This document shows, one piece after another, positions 1 to 10,268 of a DNA stretch of 64,000 bases. The stretch is from Flavobacteriaceae bacterium (GTDB taxonomy: Bacteria > Bacteroidota > Bacteroidia > Flavobacteriales > Flavobacteriaceae), in NCBI GenBank assembly GCA_002862645.1, contig PKDQ01000008.1:1-64000 (forward strand), given 5' to 3'. The translations under genes were made by a program, and so were the position numbers. The notes under the pieces are model-generated. The model saw nothing but the letters and a program-made list of their open reading frames with translations. It searched no databases and had not been told where the DNA came from. The stretch's first letter is position 1. Every line of letters starts with the position of its first letter.

Positions 1-86
1 TCACCTCTTCCCATCTCGAACAGAGAAGTTAAGCCCAATAGCGCAGATGGTACTGCCACTGGTGGGAGAGTATGTCGTCGCCTTCT
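1..86 (+). rRNA. rrf: 5S ribosomal RNA, 3' portion (5' end lies outside window)
   Basis: Sequence 'cccatctcgaacagagaagttaagcccaatagcgcagatggtactgccactggtgggagagtatgtcgtcgcc' matches the bacterial 5S 3' half; followed by a terminator. Exact 3' end is approximate. Confidence 0.93.
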
Positions 87-92
87 TATTTA

Positions 93-125
93 AAACCCTC
101 TAAGTTTTCTTAGAGGGTTTTTTTA
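93..125 (+). terminator. Rho-independent terminator of the rRNA operon
   Basis: 12-bp inverted repeat AAACCCTCTAAG-TTTT-CTTAGAGGGTTT followed by T-run. Confidence 0.93.
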
Positions 126-413
126 TTCCATAATATTACCTTCTAAATGGCCCCAACATGGATTAACTGCTAACTCACTATCCAAAAAGAACAAAACCTT
201 GTTTAAATACTTTCTTTTAAACAATAGTAAATCCTGCTAAAGAAGGTTTGTCTTAATACGTTTTGGTTAAGTTAGTTTGCTTTGACTTAAATTTTGGGAA
301 TGACAACAATTTCAAATCTAATAATCAGCATTTGAGCATTAGGCAATAAAAAGAAATTATCACAATCTCAAACTAATTGTCTTCAAGTTTGTGCAAATAC
401 TGTATAACAACTT

Positions 414-1082
414 CTAATGCAATAGGGCAGCCAGACCCAATCCAAAAAGTATTACCAGTACTTTTGGTAGTTTAAGTTTGTGGTTTTCTACACTCTCAAA
501 AAGTATCGTAGTAGAAATATGCAACATTGCACCAGCGACTAACGCTGTTATGTTAAGGGCATAGACTTGTAGCTCTGGTATATTCTCATTGCAAAAACTC
601 CCAAGCGGCGTCATCAGTCCAAATACTAATAATATCGTGAACTTACAAGTCATAGACGATTTGGATTGCCATAGTGCGGTTACAAGTAGTATGGCTACAG
701 GTAATTTATGAATGGCAACAGCCCAAAGTAACTCTTGGTGTTGCGCTATAGGTAAACCTTCGATAAAGGCATGTAATGATATTCCAATGACCAAAGCCCA
801 AGGTAAGTTGGCGTTGCCATGTATGTGAATATGGCCGTGCTCTGCCCCCTTGGTGAGATTTTCCAATGCTATTTGCACCACGATACCTGCCAATACCCAA
901 TAGCTGGTTTGACTATTTCCATGAACGAATATTTCTGGAAATACCGCCGTGATTGTGGTTGCCAATAGAAAGGCACCACTGAAAGCCAACAGCAAGGACA
1001 ATTGCTTTTTCAGTGTTGATTTTCCAATTAACACAAATATTGCTCCTAGGGCAACTGCCAAAAAGGGGAGGATGTAATTCAT
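414..1082 (-). CDS. ZIP family metal transporter
   Basis: Multi-TM protein with His-rich segment (EHGHIHIHGN) and HxxxEG motif (SLHAFIEGLPI), HKLPVA; typical of ZIP/ZupT-like transporters. Confidence 0.85.
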   Translation of the reverse strand: MNYILPFLAVALGAIFVLIGKSTLKKQLSLLLAFSGAFLLATTITAVFPEIFVHGNSQTSYWVLAGIVVQIALENLTKGAEHGHIHIHGNANLPWALVIGISLHAFIEGLPIAQHQELLWAVAIHKLPVAILLVTALWQSKSSMTCKFTILLVFGLMTPLGSFCNENIPELQVYALNITALVAGAMLHISTTILFESVENHKLKLPKVLVILFGLGLAALLH

Positions 1083-1822
1083 TTTCTTGCAACCAAAATT
1101 AAACGTTCTGCGGTTTCTGCCTTAAATGGACTTAAATTATAATCGCCAAATACATCTTGAATCCTAAAACCAACAGCCTCAAGCATTTCCTTAAAATTGG
1201 AAAGCTCAAGTGCTGCTACTCGCTCTTGGAACGCATAGGATTTCCCCTCATGCTGAAAAGAAATGTCTTTTTGGATCCACCCCGATTTGAAACTGCGTTT
1301 TAATGTAAACTGTATACCGTCTTTGGTGACCACTTCATCTGCCACTAGACCTTGTTTTACTCTGGGTGCGTGTAGAAAGTCAATAATGACATGACCACCC
1401 GCGGCTGTGCTTTCATAAAAGGCCTGTATGGCCCTTAGGTTTTCCTTTTTATCTTCGAAGTAGCCAATACTCGTAAATAGATTTAACACCACTGCAGCTT
1501 GCCTGTGTGCAGGCTTTCGCATATCGTGAACATAAAATTCAGCAGCTAAGCCTTTGGTTTTTGCTTCTTCTTGCGCAAATGAAATACTGTTAGGACTTAG
1601 GTCGATTCCTGTTACAGAAAAACCTTGTTCGGCTAGGTGTATGGCGTGACGGCCCCGACCACAAGCGATGTCTAGGATATTTTGGTGCTGCCCTAACTTA
1701 AGATAAGCCAATAGGTTTTGCAAGAAAAGTGTTGCTTCAGCAATGTCTCTGTCTTGATATAATATGTGGTAATAAGGGGTTTCAAACCAAGTCTGATACC
1801 AAGCAGGATTATCTTCTATCAT
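1079..1822 (-). CDS. class I SAM-dependent methyltransferase
   Basis: Motif I ILDIACGRGRHAIHLAEQGFSVTGIDLS; overlaps the ZIP gene start by 4 nt. Confidence 0.88.
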   Translation of the reverse strand: MIEDNPAWYQTWFETPYYHILYQDRDIAEATLFLQNLLAYLKLGQHQNILDIACGRGRHAIHLAEQGFSVTGIDLSPNSISFAQEEAKTKGLAAEFYVHDMRKPAHRQAAVVLNLFTSIGYFEDKKENLRAIQAFYESTAAGGHVIIDFLHAPRVKQGLVADEVVTKDGIQFTLKRSFKSGWIQKDISFQHEGKSYAFQERVAALELSNFKEMLEAVGFRIQDVFGDYNLSPFKAETAERLILVARK

Positions 1823-1826
1823 CTTA

Positions 1827-1834
1827 CAAAATTA
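1827..1834 (-). promoter_or_regulatory. Bacteroidota-type -7 box (TAATTTTG) 4 nt upstream of the methyltransferase ATG
   Basis: Exact TAnnTTTG on minus strand; spacer of 4 nt (TAAG) to ATG at 1822. Confidence 0.6.
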
Positions 1835-1942
1835 AGCTATTTTTGCCCCATGAACTTGTAAAGCGAGATTTAAACAAGAGCTGTAAATTTCTAGCCAAAA
1901 GGAAATGATCAAAAATCAATTAGTTAACCTAAATTTAGGCAC

Positions 1943-3121
1943 ATGAATAAAATCGATTCGGGACTATTTCCTATGGTAGCCAAAACCTTATTTGGCTTGG
2001 AAGAGATATTGGCTCAAGAGCTAAAAACCTTAGGTGCTCAAGCTGTTAAAATCGGCGTGCGAAATGTTCAGTTTGTGGGCGATACGGGCTTTATGTACAA
2101 AGCAAATTTGTGTTTGCGTACCGCCTTGCGTATTCTAAAGCCTATTCATCGAAGTAACATCTCAAAAATTGATGATGTCTATCAAGCCATGCATGATATC
2201 GCGTGGGAAGAGATCATGAATGAAAACAGCACATTTGCCATACGTGCTACGGTAATGACAAGTGATCCACACAACACTATGTATGTCGCCCTTAAAGCAA
2301 AAGATGGATTAGTCGACCGACTTCGTACTTGTCTAGGAACACGTCCAAATGTAGACAAGGACTTCCCTGACTTTAGTATTCATTTATATGTTACCGATAG
2401 AATCGTAGAGGTTTCACTCGATAGTTCTGGAACTTCTTTGCACCAGCGCGGTTATCGTTCTGCCACCAATATTGCACCCATAAACGAGGTGTTGGCAGCC
2501 GGTATATTGATGCTTTCTGGTTGGCGTGGTGATACTGATTTTCTCGATCCCATGTGCGGAAGCGGTACGTTGTTGATTGAAGCTGCTATGATCGCCTGTA
2601 ATATTCCCCCCAATTTGAACCGAAAAGAGTTTGCCTTTCAAAAATGGTCAGATTGGGATAATGATCTCTATGAAAAAATAGAAGAATCCGCACTAAACAA
2701 AACGAGGTCTTTTGATTATACCATAACAGGTTATGACAAGGCGCCCTCTGCCATTCGAAAATCAGAACAAAATATCGGCAATGCCAATTTGGACGATTTT
2801 ATCAAAATTGAAAGACAAGATTTTTTTAGAACAGAAAAAGAAGACCTAGACAAATCACTTCATATCTTATTTAATCCACCCTATGGTGAGCGCCTTCCCA
2901 TCGATGTGGATGTCTTTTACTGCCGCATAGGCGACACCCTTAAACAATCCTATTCGGGGTCCCAAGCGTGGCTTATTACAGCAAATATGGAAGCCTTGAA
3001 ATTTGTCGGATTAAGACCTTCAAGGCGTATTAAGGTCTTTAACGGCAAGCTGGAAAGTAAACTTGTGAAGTATGCGCTTTATAGCGGAACTAAGAAGATT
3101 CACAAAATCAAGCCTGAATAA
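1943..3121 (+). CDS. THUMP domain-containing class I SAM RNA methyltransferase (RlmL N-terminal-like)
   Basis: N-terminal 'LEEILAQELKTLGAQ', methyltransferase motif DPMCGSGTLLIEAAMIA and catalytic NPPYGERL. Confidence 0.9.
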   Translation: MNKIDSGLFPMVAKTLFGLEEILAQELKTLGAQAVKIGVRNVQFVGDTGFMYKANLCLRTALRILKPIHRSNISKIDDVYQAMHDIAWEEIMNENSTFAIRATVMTSDPHNTMYVALKAKDGLVDRLRTCLGTRPNVDKDFPDFSIHLYVTDRIVEVSLDSSGTSLHQRGYRSATNIAPINEVLAAGILMLSGWRGDTDFLDPMCGSGTLLIEAAMIACNIPPNLNRKEFAFQKWSDWDNDLYEKIEESALNKTRSFDYTITGYDKAPSAIRKSEQNIGNANLDDFIKIERQDFFRTEKEDLDKSLHILFNPPYGERLPIDVDVFYCRIGDTLKQSYSGSQAWLITANMEALKFVGLRPSRRIKVFNGKLESKLVKYALYSGTKKIHKIKPE

Positions 3122-3336
3122 TGCGTGCAACTACAAAAGCCTTCATATTAAACCTGTTATGCTTTGCAGTACTGTTTCTCTTTTTTCGCTATATCCTGCT
3201 GTTGCTTGGCCTTTCATACTTGTTGGCAATGCTAATGGCTGCAGTCTTGGCTAGTTTAAGTGCGCCTAAATTTTTGCCTAAAAAGGAGGAGTTGTGGGTA
3301 AAACTGTCTTGGCGAAAAGTGCCGTATAAGTGTTGA
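3121..3336 (+). CDS. small conserved membrane protein (possibly DUF4229-like)
   Basis: 71 aa, two hydrophobic segments, start overlaps upstream stop (TAATG). Confidence 0.55.
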   Translation: MRATTKAFILNLLCFAVLFLFFRYILLLLGLSYLLAMLMAAVLASLSAPKFLPKKEELWVKLSWRKVPYKC

Positions 3337-4035
3337 TTACTTCTTATAAATCGGTAACTGATAGCTTATCGTATAGTTTATTCCCGCACCGTAAGGATTT
3401 TCGATTAGTACCTTATTGAATCCTGGGATAAATAAATTTTCGAAATTACCTGGACTTTCAGCTGATAACAAGCGATGCATTTGCATGCTAACACCCATGT
3501 AGAAGTTACGCAGTAATTCCGCTTTAAAACCAAGATGAAGTTCAATCCACTGTCCGTTTAGTCCTTCATAGGTAATAGGTGTGTTTAGCGACACTAGATT
3601 GGTCTCTTTCCAATATTTATTATCTATTAAGCGATTATAGCCTAGCAATGTCTGTTTGTGCTGGCTAATGCCATATCGAAACCCAACAATAATTAAGTTG
3701 TCCATGCCACGCCAATTATCATATACATTATAATCAATACCGAGCTTTAGGTAGGTACCAGCAGTTTCAAAATGCACACCGTCTTGATTTACATTTTTGG
3801 TTTCATTGCCAAGCTCACCCGCTATGTATAGGCTTCTTGTAAGTCGATAATCTCCTACCAATTCCAGCCCTTTGTACGTAGGCTCAACCAGCATACGTAT
3901 AGGCTTGCTTATGTCTATCCCAAGGCGTAAGCCGTAGCGCAATTCACTAGGCAAACTATCCGTTTCAACCACTGTTTGGGACCAAACAGTGGTTGAAACA
4001 AGTAGTGTTAAAAAATTAATGCAAAATTTTAACAT
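3337..4035 (-). CDS. DUF6048 family outer-surface/beta-barrel-like protein
   Basis: Signal peptide, beta-rich sequence; paired with DUF6452-like gene, an arrangement I recall from Flavobacteriia. Confidence 0.65.
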   Translation of the reverse strand: MLKFCINFLTLLVSTTVWSQTVVETDSLPSELRYGLRLGIDISKPIRMLVEPTYKGLELVGDYRLTRSLYIAGELGNETKNVNQDGVHFETAGTYLKLGIDYNVYDNWRGMDNLIIVGFRYGISQHKQTLLGYNRLIDNKYWKETNLVSLNTPITYEGLNGQWIELHLGFKAELLRNFYMGVSMQMHRLLSAESPGNFENLFIPGFNKVLIENPYGAGINYTISYQLPIYKK

Positions 4036-4489
4036 GAGTATTGTAATTATCTGAAATTGAATTATTTATAATTTCTATATTATGTATCCAATTCCATGTG
4101 CTTGCAGTGGATATTATCAAATTATCAAAAATAGTTTTGTATCCGCAAGCACGGCTTATAAATTCGTCTTTTGGATTGTAGTTAAACGCAATAATGTCTT
4201 CAGCATCAATACCATTTTGGGTAACTTTTAATGAAAAAGACGTGCTGTTTGTTAGAGTTTTAAGTGGAAGTGCTATCGAGTCTAAGACGGCATCGTATAG
4301 CAAAGTCTCCATATCCGTGCCCTTAACCTGTATATTAGATACTGACTTCTTAAATTCAGGTTGATCCTTGTCATAAAACACCACAATTAGTTGAGGTGTT
4401 CCTGCTGTGCCTTCAAGACAGATGTCGTCAGGTTCGCATGCACAAAGACATAACAATATTACAGCGATAAGGGTTAAAAAATGCTTCAT
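4016..4489 (-). CDS. DUF6452 family lipoprotein
   Basis: Lipoprotein-type signal (LLCLCACEPDDICLEGTAGTPQLIVVFYD); 20-nt overlap with downstream gene. Confidence 0.65.
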   Translation of the reverse strand: MKHFLTLIAVILLCLCACEPDDICLEGTAGTPQLIVVFYDKDQPEFKKSVSNIQVKGTDMETLLYDAVLDSIALPLKTLTNSTSFSLKVTQNGIDAEDIIAFNYNPKDEFISRACGYKTIFDNLIISTASTWNWIHNIEIINNSISDNYNTHVKILH

Positions 4490-5898
4490 GAGATCTTAGA
4501 CAAAAGTACAATATTTTCAACGTGCTGGGTGTGGGGAAACATATCAATTGCTTGACTGAGTTCTACCTTATACTTCTCTTTTAACATAGCTAAATCTCGC
4601 GCTTGTGTTGATGGATTACAGCTGATATACAGTATTTTAGATGAATTTACCTTAAGTAATTGTTCAATTATATCTTTATGCATGCCATCACGTGGAGGGT
4701 CTGTGATAATAATGTCTGGGGTATTGTAGCGTTTGACAAAACTGTCTGTAAAAACCTTTCGCATATCGCCTACTTTGAATGTTGCATTATCGATTTTATT
4801 TCGTTTGGCATTTTCTTTTGCAGCAACAATGGCGTCTGGAACAGATTCCACGCCAATCACTTTTTTACACGCATGTGCGACATATTGGGCAATGGTCCCC
4901 AATCCAGTGTACAAGTCATACACCACGTCGGTAGGTTTTAGCTCCGCCATCTCTAAAGCTTTGGCATATAATACTTCAGCTTGGGCTGGATTGGTTTGAT
5001 AAAATGACTTAGCTGTGATGCGAAATGACAATTCACCCATTTTTTCAGTAATGTAGTCTGTTCCGATAAAGCAGTGGATCTCTTGATCATAGATGGTGTC
5101 GTTGCCCTTCTCGTTGATGATGTATTGTAAGGAGGTGATTTGTGGGAAGGTTTCCTTTAGAAAGGTCAATATGCCCATTTGTGCAGCTTTATCTTCGTGA
5201 AAAAACTGCATAATGACCATCAATTCACCAGAAAGTGTCGTGCGAAGCATCAAGGAACGTAAAAACCCTTCTTGCGCTCTAGCATCATAAAAGCTCAAAT
5301 TATTTTTTCGGGCATAGTTCCTAATCTCATTTCTGATTTTATTAGGCAATTTAGGTTGGATGTGGCAATGTTCAATATCAACAATTTTATCCCACATCCC
5401 TGGAATATGGAATCCGAGTGCTGTGCGGTCTTCAATTTTGTTATCTCCATTAATTTCTTCAAAACTCAGCCAGCGTCGTGCTGAAAAGCTAAATTCCATT
5501 TTGTTTCGGTAGCCAAAGGTTTCGTTGCATCCAATGATGGGTGCGTAGTTTATCTTTTCAAGCCCCCCAATGCGTTTTAAGGCTTCGTTTACCTCAGTTT
5601 GTTTGTGTCTTAATTGTGCATCATACGACATATGCTGCCAGCTGCAACCACCACATACACCAAAATGATCACATACAGCTTCAATTCTATCAGGACTGGC
5701 CTTGATGATGTTCGAAACCTTACCCTCAAGGTGGCGGCGCCTTTTCTTTTGAACGGCAACGCTTACAATATCTCCGGGGATGGCGCCTTTTACAAAGACC
5801 ACTTGACCGTCTTGGGTACGCCCAACGCCTTTGCCTTTCTGGGCAATGCCGTCTATTGTTAATTTTTCGATGGGGGGTTGTGGTTTGTTTCTTCGCAT
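4486..5898 (-). CDS. rlmD: 23S rRNA (uracil-C5)-methyltransferase RlmD
   Basis: TRAM domain N-terminus, CxxCGGCSWQH Fe-S motif, YDLYTGLGTIAQYVA, DPPRDGMH, ISCNPSTQARDL. Start moved from 5913 to 5898 (MRRNKPQ...) because a -7 box lies between the two. Confidence 0.9.
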   Translation of the reverse strand: MRRNKPQPPIEKLTIDGIAQKGKGVGRTQDGQVVFVKGAIPGDIVSVAVQKKRRRHLEGKVSNIIKASPDRIEAVCDHFGVCGGCSWQHMSYDAQLRHKQTEVNEALKRIGGLEKINYAPIIGCNETFGYRNKMEFSFSARRWLSFEEINGDNKIEDRTALGFHIPGMWDKIVDIEHCHIQPKLPNKIRNEIRNYARKNNLSFYDARAQEGFLRSLMLRTTLSGELMVIMQFFHEDKAAQMGILTFLKETFPQITSLQYIINEKGNDTIYDQEIHCFIGTDYITEKMGELSFRITAKSFYQTNPAQAEVLYAKALEMAELKPTDVVYDLYTGLGTIAQYVAHACKKVIGVESVPDAIVAAKENAKRNKIDNATFKVGDMRKVFTDSFVKRYNTPDIIITDPPRDGMHKDIIEQLLKVNSSKILYISCNPSTQARDLAMLKEKYKVELSQAIDMFPHTQHVENIVLLSKIS

Positions 5899-5902
5899 GA
5901 GG

Positions 5903-5910
5903 CAAAAATA
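5903..5910 (-). promoter_or_regulatory. -7 box TATTTTTG 4 nt upstream of rlmD ATG (5898)
   Basis: Exact TAnnTTTG on minus strand. Confidence 0.6.
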
Positions 5911-5998
5911 CACATTGCTAGTGCATTATAATGCTATATGCTTATGATTTAAAAAATAAATATTACATTAACATACTAATTTTTTAAACCCCTTAAAT

Positions 5999-8900
5999 AT
6001 GCGATTTATTTCTTTCTTATTTACGGCTTTATTGCTCTGTTCTCCAACCTTATTTTCACAAGATAAAGATAAAGAAAAAGACAAAAGTCCTGTTCATCAA
6101 GCTCTAAGTGGCTTTTCGTTTCGCAGTGTAGGCCCAGCGTTTATGTCGGGTCGTATTGCGGATATCGCTATAGATCCCAACAATGAAAATATATGGTATG
6201 TTGCGGTCGGCTCTGGGGGGGTCTGGAAAACAACAAATGCTGGAACTACCTGGAAGCCCCTAACAGATAAGCAATCATTCTATTCCACAGGCGCAATTAC
6301 ACTTGACCCTAACAACAGCCAAACCGTTTGGCTGGGAACGGGTGAGAATGTAGGCGGTAGACACGTAGGTATTGGTCATGGGCTGTATTTGAGCCGTGAT
6401 GGAGGCAAGTCTTGGGTAAATAAAGGGCTTAAAAAGTCAGAACATATTTCTAAAATAATTGTACACCCAACAGATTCAAATACGCTATGGGTAGCTGCTC
6501 AAGGCCCTTTGTGGAGTTCTGGTGGCGAACGCGGTTTATATAAATCTACTGATGGTGGTAATTCATGGAAACAAACGATGGATTTGGACGAATGGACTGG
6601 AGTTACTGACCTTGTTATTGACCCCCGCGACCCAAACGTACTCTGTGCAGCCAGCTGGCAACGCCATCGCAATGTAGCTGCTTATATGGGTGGTGGCCCT
6701 GGTACAGCCTTGTACAAATCTGTTGATGGTGGTGAGAGCTGGCGAGAACTTAAAACTGGGCTACCATCTTCTGAAATGGGTAAAATTGGTTTGACAATAT
6801 CCCCTCAAAAACCCGATGTGTTGTATGCAGCTATTGAACTGGAAAGGCGAGAAGGTGCCGTGTATCGTTCTGAGAACGGAGGTGAAAGTTGGAAAAAAAT
6901 GTCCGATACTGTCTCTGGGGGGACGGGACCGCATTATTACCAAGAACTAATTGCCTCTCCGCATGTGTTTGACAAAATATTTTTAATGAATAATTACGTA
7001 TTGGTTTCTGAAAATGGAGGTAAAACTTTCTATCAAATGAACGAAACCAAAAAACACGTGGATAGCCATGCCATGGTGTTTAAAGCCAACGACTCCAATT
7101 ATATTTTAGTAGGTACGGATGGGGGGCTGTACGAAACCTTTGACGATACAGAAAATTGGAAATTTGTCAACAACCTGCCCTTGACGCAGTTTTACAAGCT
7201 TGCTGTGGATGATGTATATCCTTTCTATAATATTTTTGGGGGTACGCAAGACAATAATACTCAGGGAGGCCCTTCTCAGACCTTTGATAGAAATGGTATT
7301 AGTAACGCAGACTGGTTTGTGTTATTGGGAGGCGATGGACACCAGCCTGCTACAGAGCCAGGCAATCCAGCTATTGTGTATGCCCAGTCACAACAGGGTA
7401 ATTTACATCGTGTGGACAGAACAACAGGTGAAGCAGTTTATATACGCCCTCAGAACGGACTAGACGAGCCTTATGAACGCTTCAACTGGGATGCACCCAT
7501 ATTGGTGAGCCAACACAACCCAAAACGCCTTTATTTCGGTTCGCAGCGTGTTTGGCGTTCAGAAAATAGGGGAGACAGTTGGGCTGCTATATCAACTGAT
7601 TTGACAAAAAATGAAGCGCGCTTAGCCTTGCCAATTATGGGCCGACAACAGAGCTGGGATGCCGCTTGGGATGTATACGCTATGTCAACGTATAATACCA
7701 TTACTTCTCTAGCCGAATCTGCACAAGACGAAAACATATTATATGCCGGTACAGACGACGGTCTCTTGCACATCACCAAAGATGGAGGTGCTACATGGAC
7801 TACGCTGACTGTTGATAAGCTTCCCGATGCGCCCGCCACTGCTTTTGTTAACGATATCAAAGCTGATATGTTTGACGCTAACATTGGCTATGTGGCATTG
7901 GATAATCACAAATTTGGTGACTATCGCCCTATGCTCTACAAGACAACCAATGGCGGGAAGTCGTGGAAATCCATTACAGAAGGTATTCCAGAAGGAACGC
8001 TCATATGGCGATTAGTTCAAGATCACGTAAATCCGAAATTGTTGTTTTTAGGAACAGAATACGGAGTTTATGTAAGTCTTAACCAAGGTGATAATTGGCA
8101 TAAATTCAGCAATGGGATGCCCACGATTTCTGTTCGTGATTTGGCTATTCAAAAGCGTGAAAACGATTTGGTAGCTGCTACTTTTGGGCGTAGTTATTAT
8201 ATTCTAGATGATTATAGCCCCTTACGTGGTATTTCAGCTGAAAATTTAGCTAATGGCAATCAGCTTTTTCCAGTAAAAAAAGCCTTGCAGTATGTGCAAG
8301 AGCGTGGCGGCACCTCTAGTCAAGGGGCGTCTTTTTACACAGCTAAAAATCCAACTTATGGCGCACAGTTCACGTACTATATAGATGATGACATCAAAAC
8401 CATGAAGGCCAAGCGTAAGGCATCTGAAAAGAAACTAAAGAAAGACAAAAAGGACATTCCATTCCCTGGTTGGAAGGCACTGGACGACGAAGATTTTGAG
8501 AAGAAACCACAAGCCATTTTGCGGGTGACAAATGCTTCTGGTAAGGTGCTAACGGAACTAACGGGCCCATATAGCAAAGGAATCCATCGAAAGCATTGGG
8601 ATTTACGAGAGCGTATTGCATCAGCTTTGGATATCCATTCCAGTCGTGATAATGGCACAGGATTGCGTTCAGATGTAACACCAGGCACGTACTATGTACA
8701 ATTGTTTAAAAAGCATAATGGCACCTTACGGCAGCTTTCACAAAAGGAAGCATTTGAAGTAACACGACTACGTCAAAATGTTCTGACAAATCCAGAAGCT
8801 GCTTCACATCTTACTTACAAAACTAAGCTTAACGAACTCTATATAGAAGCAGAAAAAATGAATAAAAAGCTTGAAAAAACCAAGAAAAAAATAGCTGCTT

Positions 8901-9244
8901 TAGATAAAGCAATTGGCTTTGCACAGGAAAACCAAGATGATCTCTATAAGTCCGTATTTAGCTTGCAGAAAGAACAACATGCTTTGGCACGCAGAATTAA
9001 CGGCAGTGATGCTAAGGGAGAAGTAGGGGAGAAAGACACGCCAACGCTTTCTTTTAGAATATCTGTGGCATCTAGAGGTTTTTTCTCCAACACCTACGGT
9101 CCAACGGCAATGCAAATGGAAAGCTATGATGTGGCAGTTGCGCTGATCAATACATTGTCGCCTCAAGTTGATGCACTGGCTGCTGCAACAGCGAAGGAAA
9201 TACAAAACAGCAAGGCCTTAGGCTTACCTGTAATTATTGATTGA
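5999..9244 (+). CDS. VPS10/sortilin-like BNR-repeat exoprotein (glycosyl hydrolase-like beta-propeller)
   Basis: Signal peptide plus repeated 'SxDGGxSW' Asp-box motifs (STDGGNSWKQ, SVDGGESWRE, SENGGESWKK, TTNGGKSWKS); C-terminal coiled-coil-like segment. Confidence 0.85.
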   Translation: MRFISFLFTALLLCSPTLFSQDKDKEKDKSPVHQALSGFSFRSVGPAFMSGRIADIAIDPNNENIWYVAVGSGGVWKTTNAGTTWKPLTDKQSFYSTGAITLDPNNSQTVWLGTGENVGGRHVGIGHGLYLSRDGGKSWVNKGLKKSEHISKIIVHPTDSNTLWVAAQGPLWSSGGERGLYKSTDGGNSWKQTMDLDEWTGVTDLVIDPRDPNVLCAASWQRHRNVAAYMGGGPGTALYKSVDGGESWRELKTGLPSSEMGKIGLTISPQKPDVLYAAIELERREGAVYRSENGGESWKKMSDTVSGGTGPHYYQELIASPHVFDKIFLMNNYVLVSENGGKTFYQMNETKKHVDSHAMVFKANDSNYILVGTDGGLYETFDDTENWKFVNNLPLTQFYKLAVDDVYPFYNIFGGTQDNNTQGGPSQTFDRNGISNADWFVLLGGDGHQPATEPGNPAIVYAQSQQGNLHRVDRTTGEAVYIRPQNGLDEPYERFNWDAPILVSQHNPKRLYFGSQRVWRSENRGDSWAAISTDLTKNEARLALPIMGRQQSWDAAWDVYAMSTYNTITSLAESAQDENILYAGTDDGLLHITKDGGATWTTLTVDKLPDAPATAFVNDIKADMFDANIGYVALDNHKFGDYRPMLYKTTNGGKSWKSITEGIPEGTLIWRLVQDHVNPKLLFLGTEYGVYVSLNQGDNWHKFSNGMPTISVRDLAIQKRENDLVAATFGRSYYILDDYSPLRGISAENLANGNQLFPVKKALQYVQERGGTSSQGASFYTAKNPTYGAQFTYYIDDDIKTMKAKRKASEKKLKKDKKDIPFPGWKALDDEDFEKKPQAILRVTNASGKVLTELTGPYSKGIHRKHWDLRERIASALDIHSSRDNGTGLRSDVTPGTYYVQLFKKHNGTLRQLSQKEAFEVTRLRQNVLTNPEAASHLTYKTKLNELYIEAEKMNKKLEKTKKKIAALDKAIGFAQENQDDLYKSVFSLQKEQHALARRINGSDAKGEVGEKDTPTLSFRISVASRGFFSNTYGPTAMQMESYDVAVALINTLSPQVDALAAATAKEIQNSKALGLPVIID

Positions 9245-10268
9245 TAAAATCATCAACCAAAAGATCGACCACCAGCGAGTAGCTTTGAATCCCTGCTTGC
9301 TGTTGGTTGACTTTTAGGTATTGGTCATAACTTCGCTCGAAAACCTTCTCAAAAGGGTTTTGATACTTTTCCCAAAACGTACGTACTTCGCTAATATTTT
9401 CAAGAATTCCCTCAGGTAGCTTAGCCATTATTCCTTTAGCTTGCTTTGCATCAGCCTTGTAGAGGCTATTAATCATGTGTTGAAATGCCAATAGGTGACC
9501 TGCATAGCTAACCACTGCATTGTCAGATGCAGTTGATGCTTTGATGCTGAAATAGTTCGCTTCGTCTTCTGCAGCTATTCCCCATTGATGTGCAATCTCG
9601 TGACAAGCAGTCGTAAGTATACTAAGCTTTGGCTGCAAGGTATTTACTTGTGCTTCGTGTGTAAAGGGATTTAAATACCCACCAAAACCCATATAACTCA
9701 ACACGGTAGGGAACAGGGTAGCTTTTGCTTTTCCATGTGCTCTAGAGGGGCGCAAGCTGGAATGTTCCATAGTCTTGGTAGCTAAGGCAAGCAGCGCATT
9801 CGTTTCCAGTGGAGTGACAACTGCTTTTAAAGGATCATGGCTTATTTGTTGGTGTTGCGCAGTTAATGTAAGGGCATAATGTTGCGTAGTCTCTTTCAAA
9901 TGTTCCAATGATATTGTAGTGAGTAGCGATCGTGAAACCCGTAATGGGGTTTTAAAATAATGCATTCCCCAAGAAAAATAGAACAAACTAACGATGATAA
10001 AGACAGTAGCAAGCATCTGCCCAATATGACGCTTCAATTTAAAGTGCCTCAATCGAAAAAGGACAAATAATATTCCCATAATGTAGCCAAAGTCTCCAAT
10101 TGAAAATGGCACTTTTGACCACAAAAACTGATTGAGGGCTGATATGTTGGGATAAATGCTTTGGCCATAAAGAGCGTGTATCCATTTATTGTCAAAAGGC
10201 AGCATTAAAAAACCCAAAAAGAACAGGAATAAACACAGCAGTGTGAAGTGCCGCATCTTGAAAATCAT
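9234..10268 (-). CDS. DUF3810 domain-containing membrane protein (putative zinc metallopeptidase)
   Basis: N-terminal TM helices, HEIAHQWG (HExxH) motif. Confidence 0.8.
   Translation of the reverse strand: MIFKMRHFTLLCLFLFFLGFLMLPFDNKWIHALYGQSIYPNISALNQFLWSKVPFSIGDFGYIMGILFVLFRLRHFKLKRHIGQMLATVFIIVSLFYFSWGMHYFKTPLRVSRSLLTTISLEHLKETTQHYALTLTAQHQQISHDPLKAVVTPLETNALLALATKTMEHSSLRPSRAHGKAKATLFPTVLSYMGFGGYLNPFTHEAQVNTLQPKLSILTTACHEIAHQWGIAAEDEANYFSIKASTASDNAVVSYAGHLLAFQHMINSLYKADAKQAKGIMAKLPEGILENISEVRTFWEKYQNPFEKVFERSYDQYLKVNQQQAGIQSYSLVVDLLVDDFINQ

Noticed and set aside
1838-1861. Plus-strand TATTTTTG followed by ATGAACTTGTAA
   Set aside because: Looks like the leaderless motif but the ORF is three codons long; probably coincidental, or an upstream start of an untranslated RNA that cannot be supported.
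4660-5862. Several + strand ORFs antisense to rlmD (4660-4941, 4733-4999, 5272-5484, 5614-5862)
   Set aside because: All are embedded antisense to a clear RlmD coding sequence; typical spurious ORFs.
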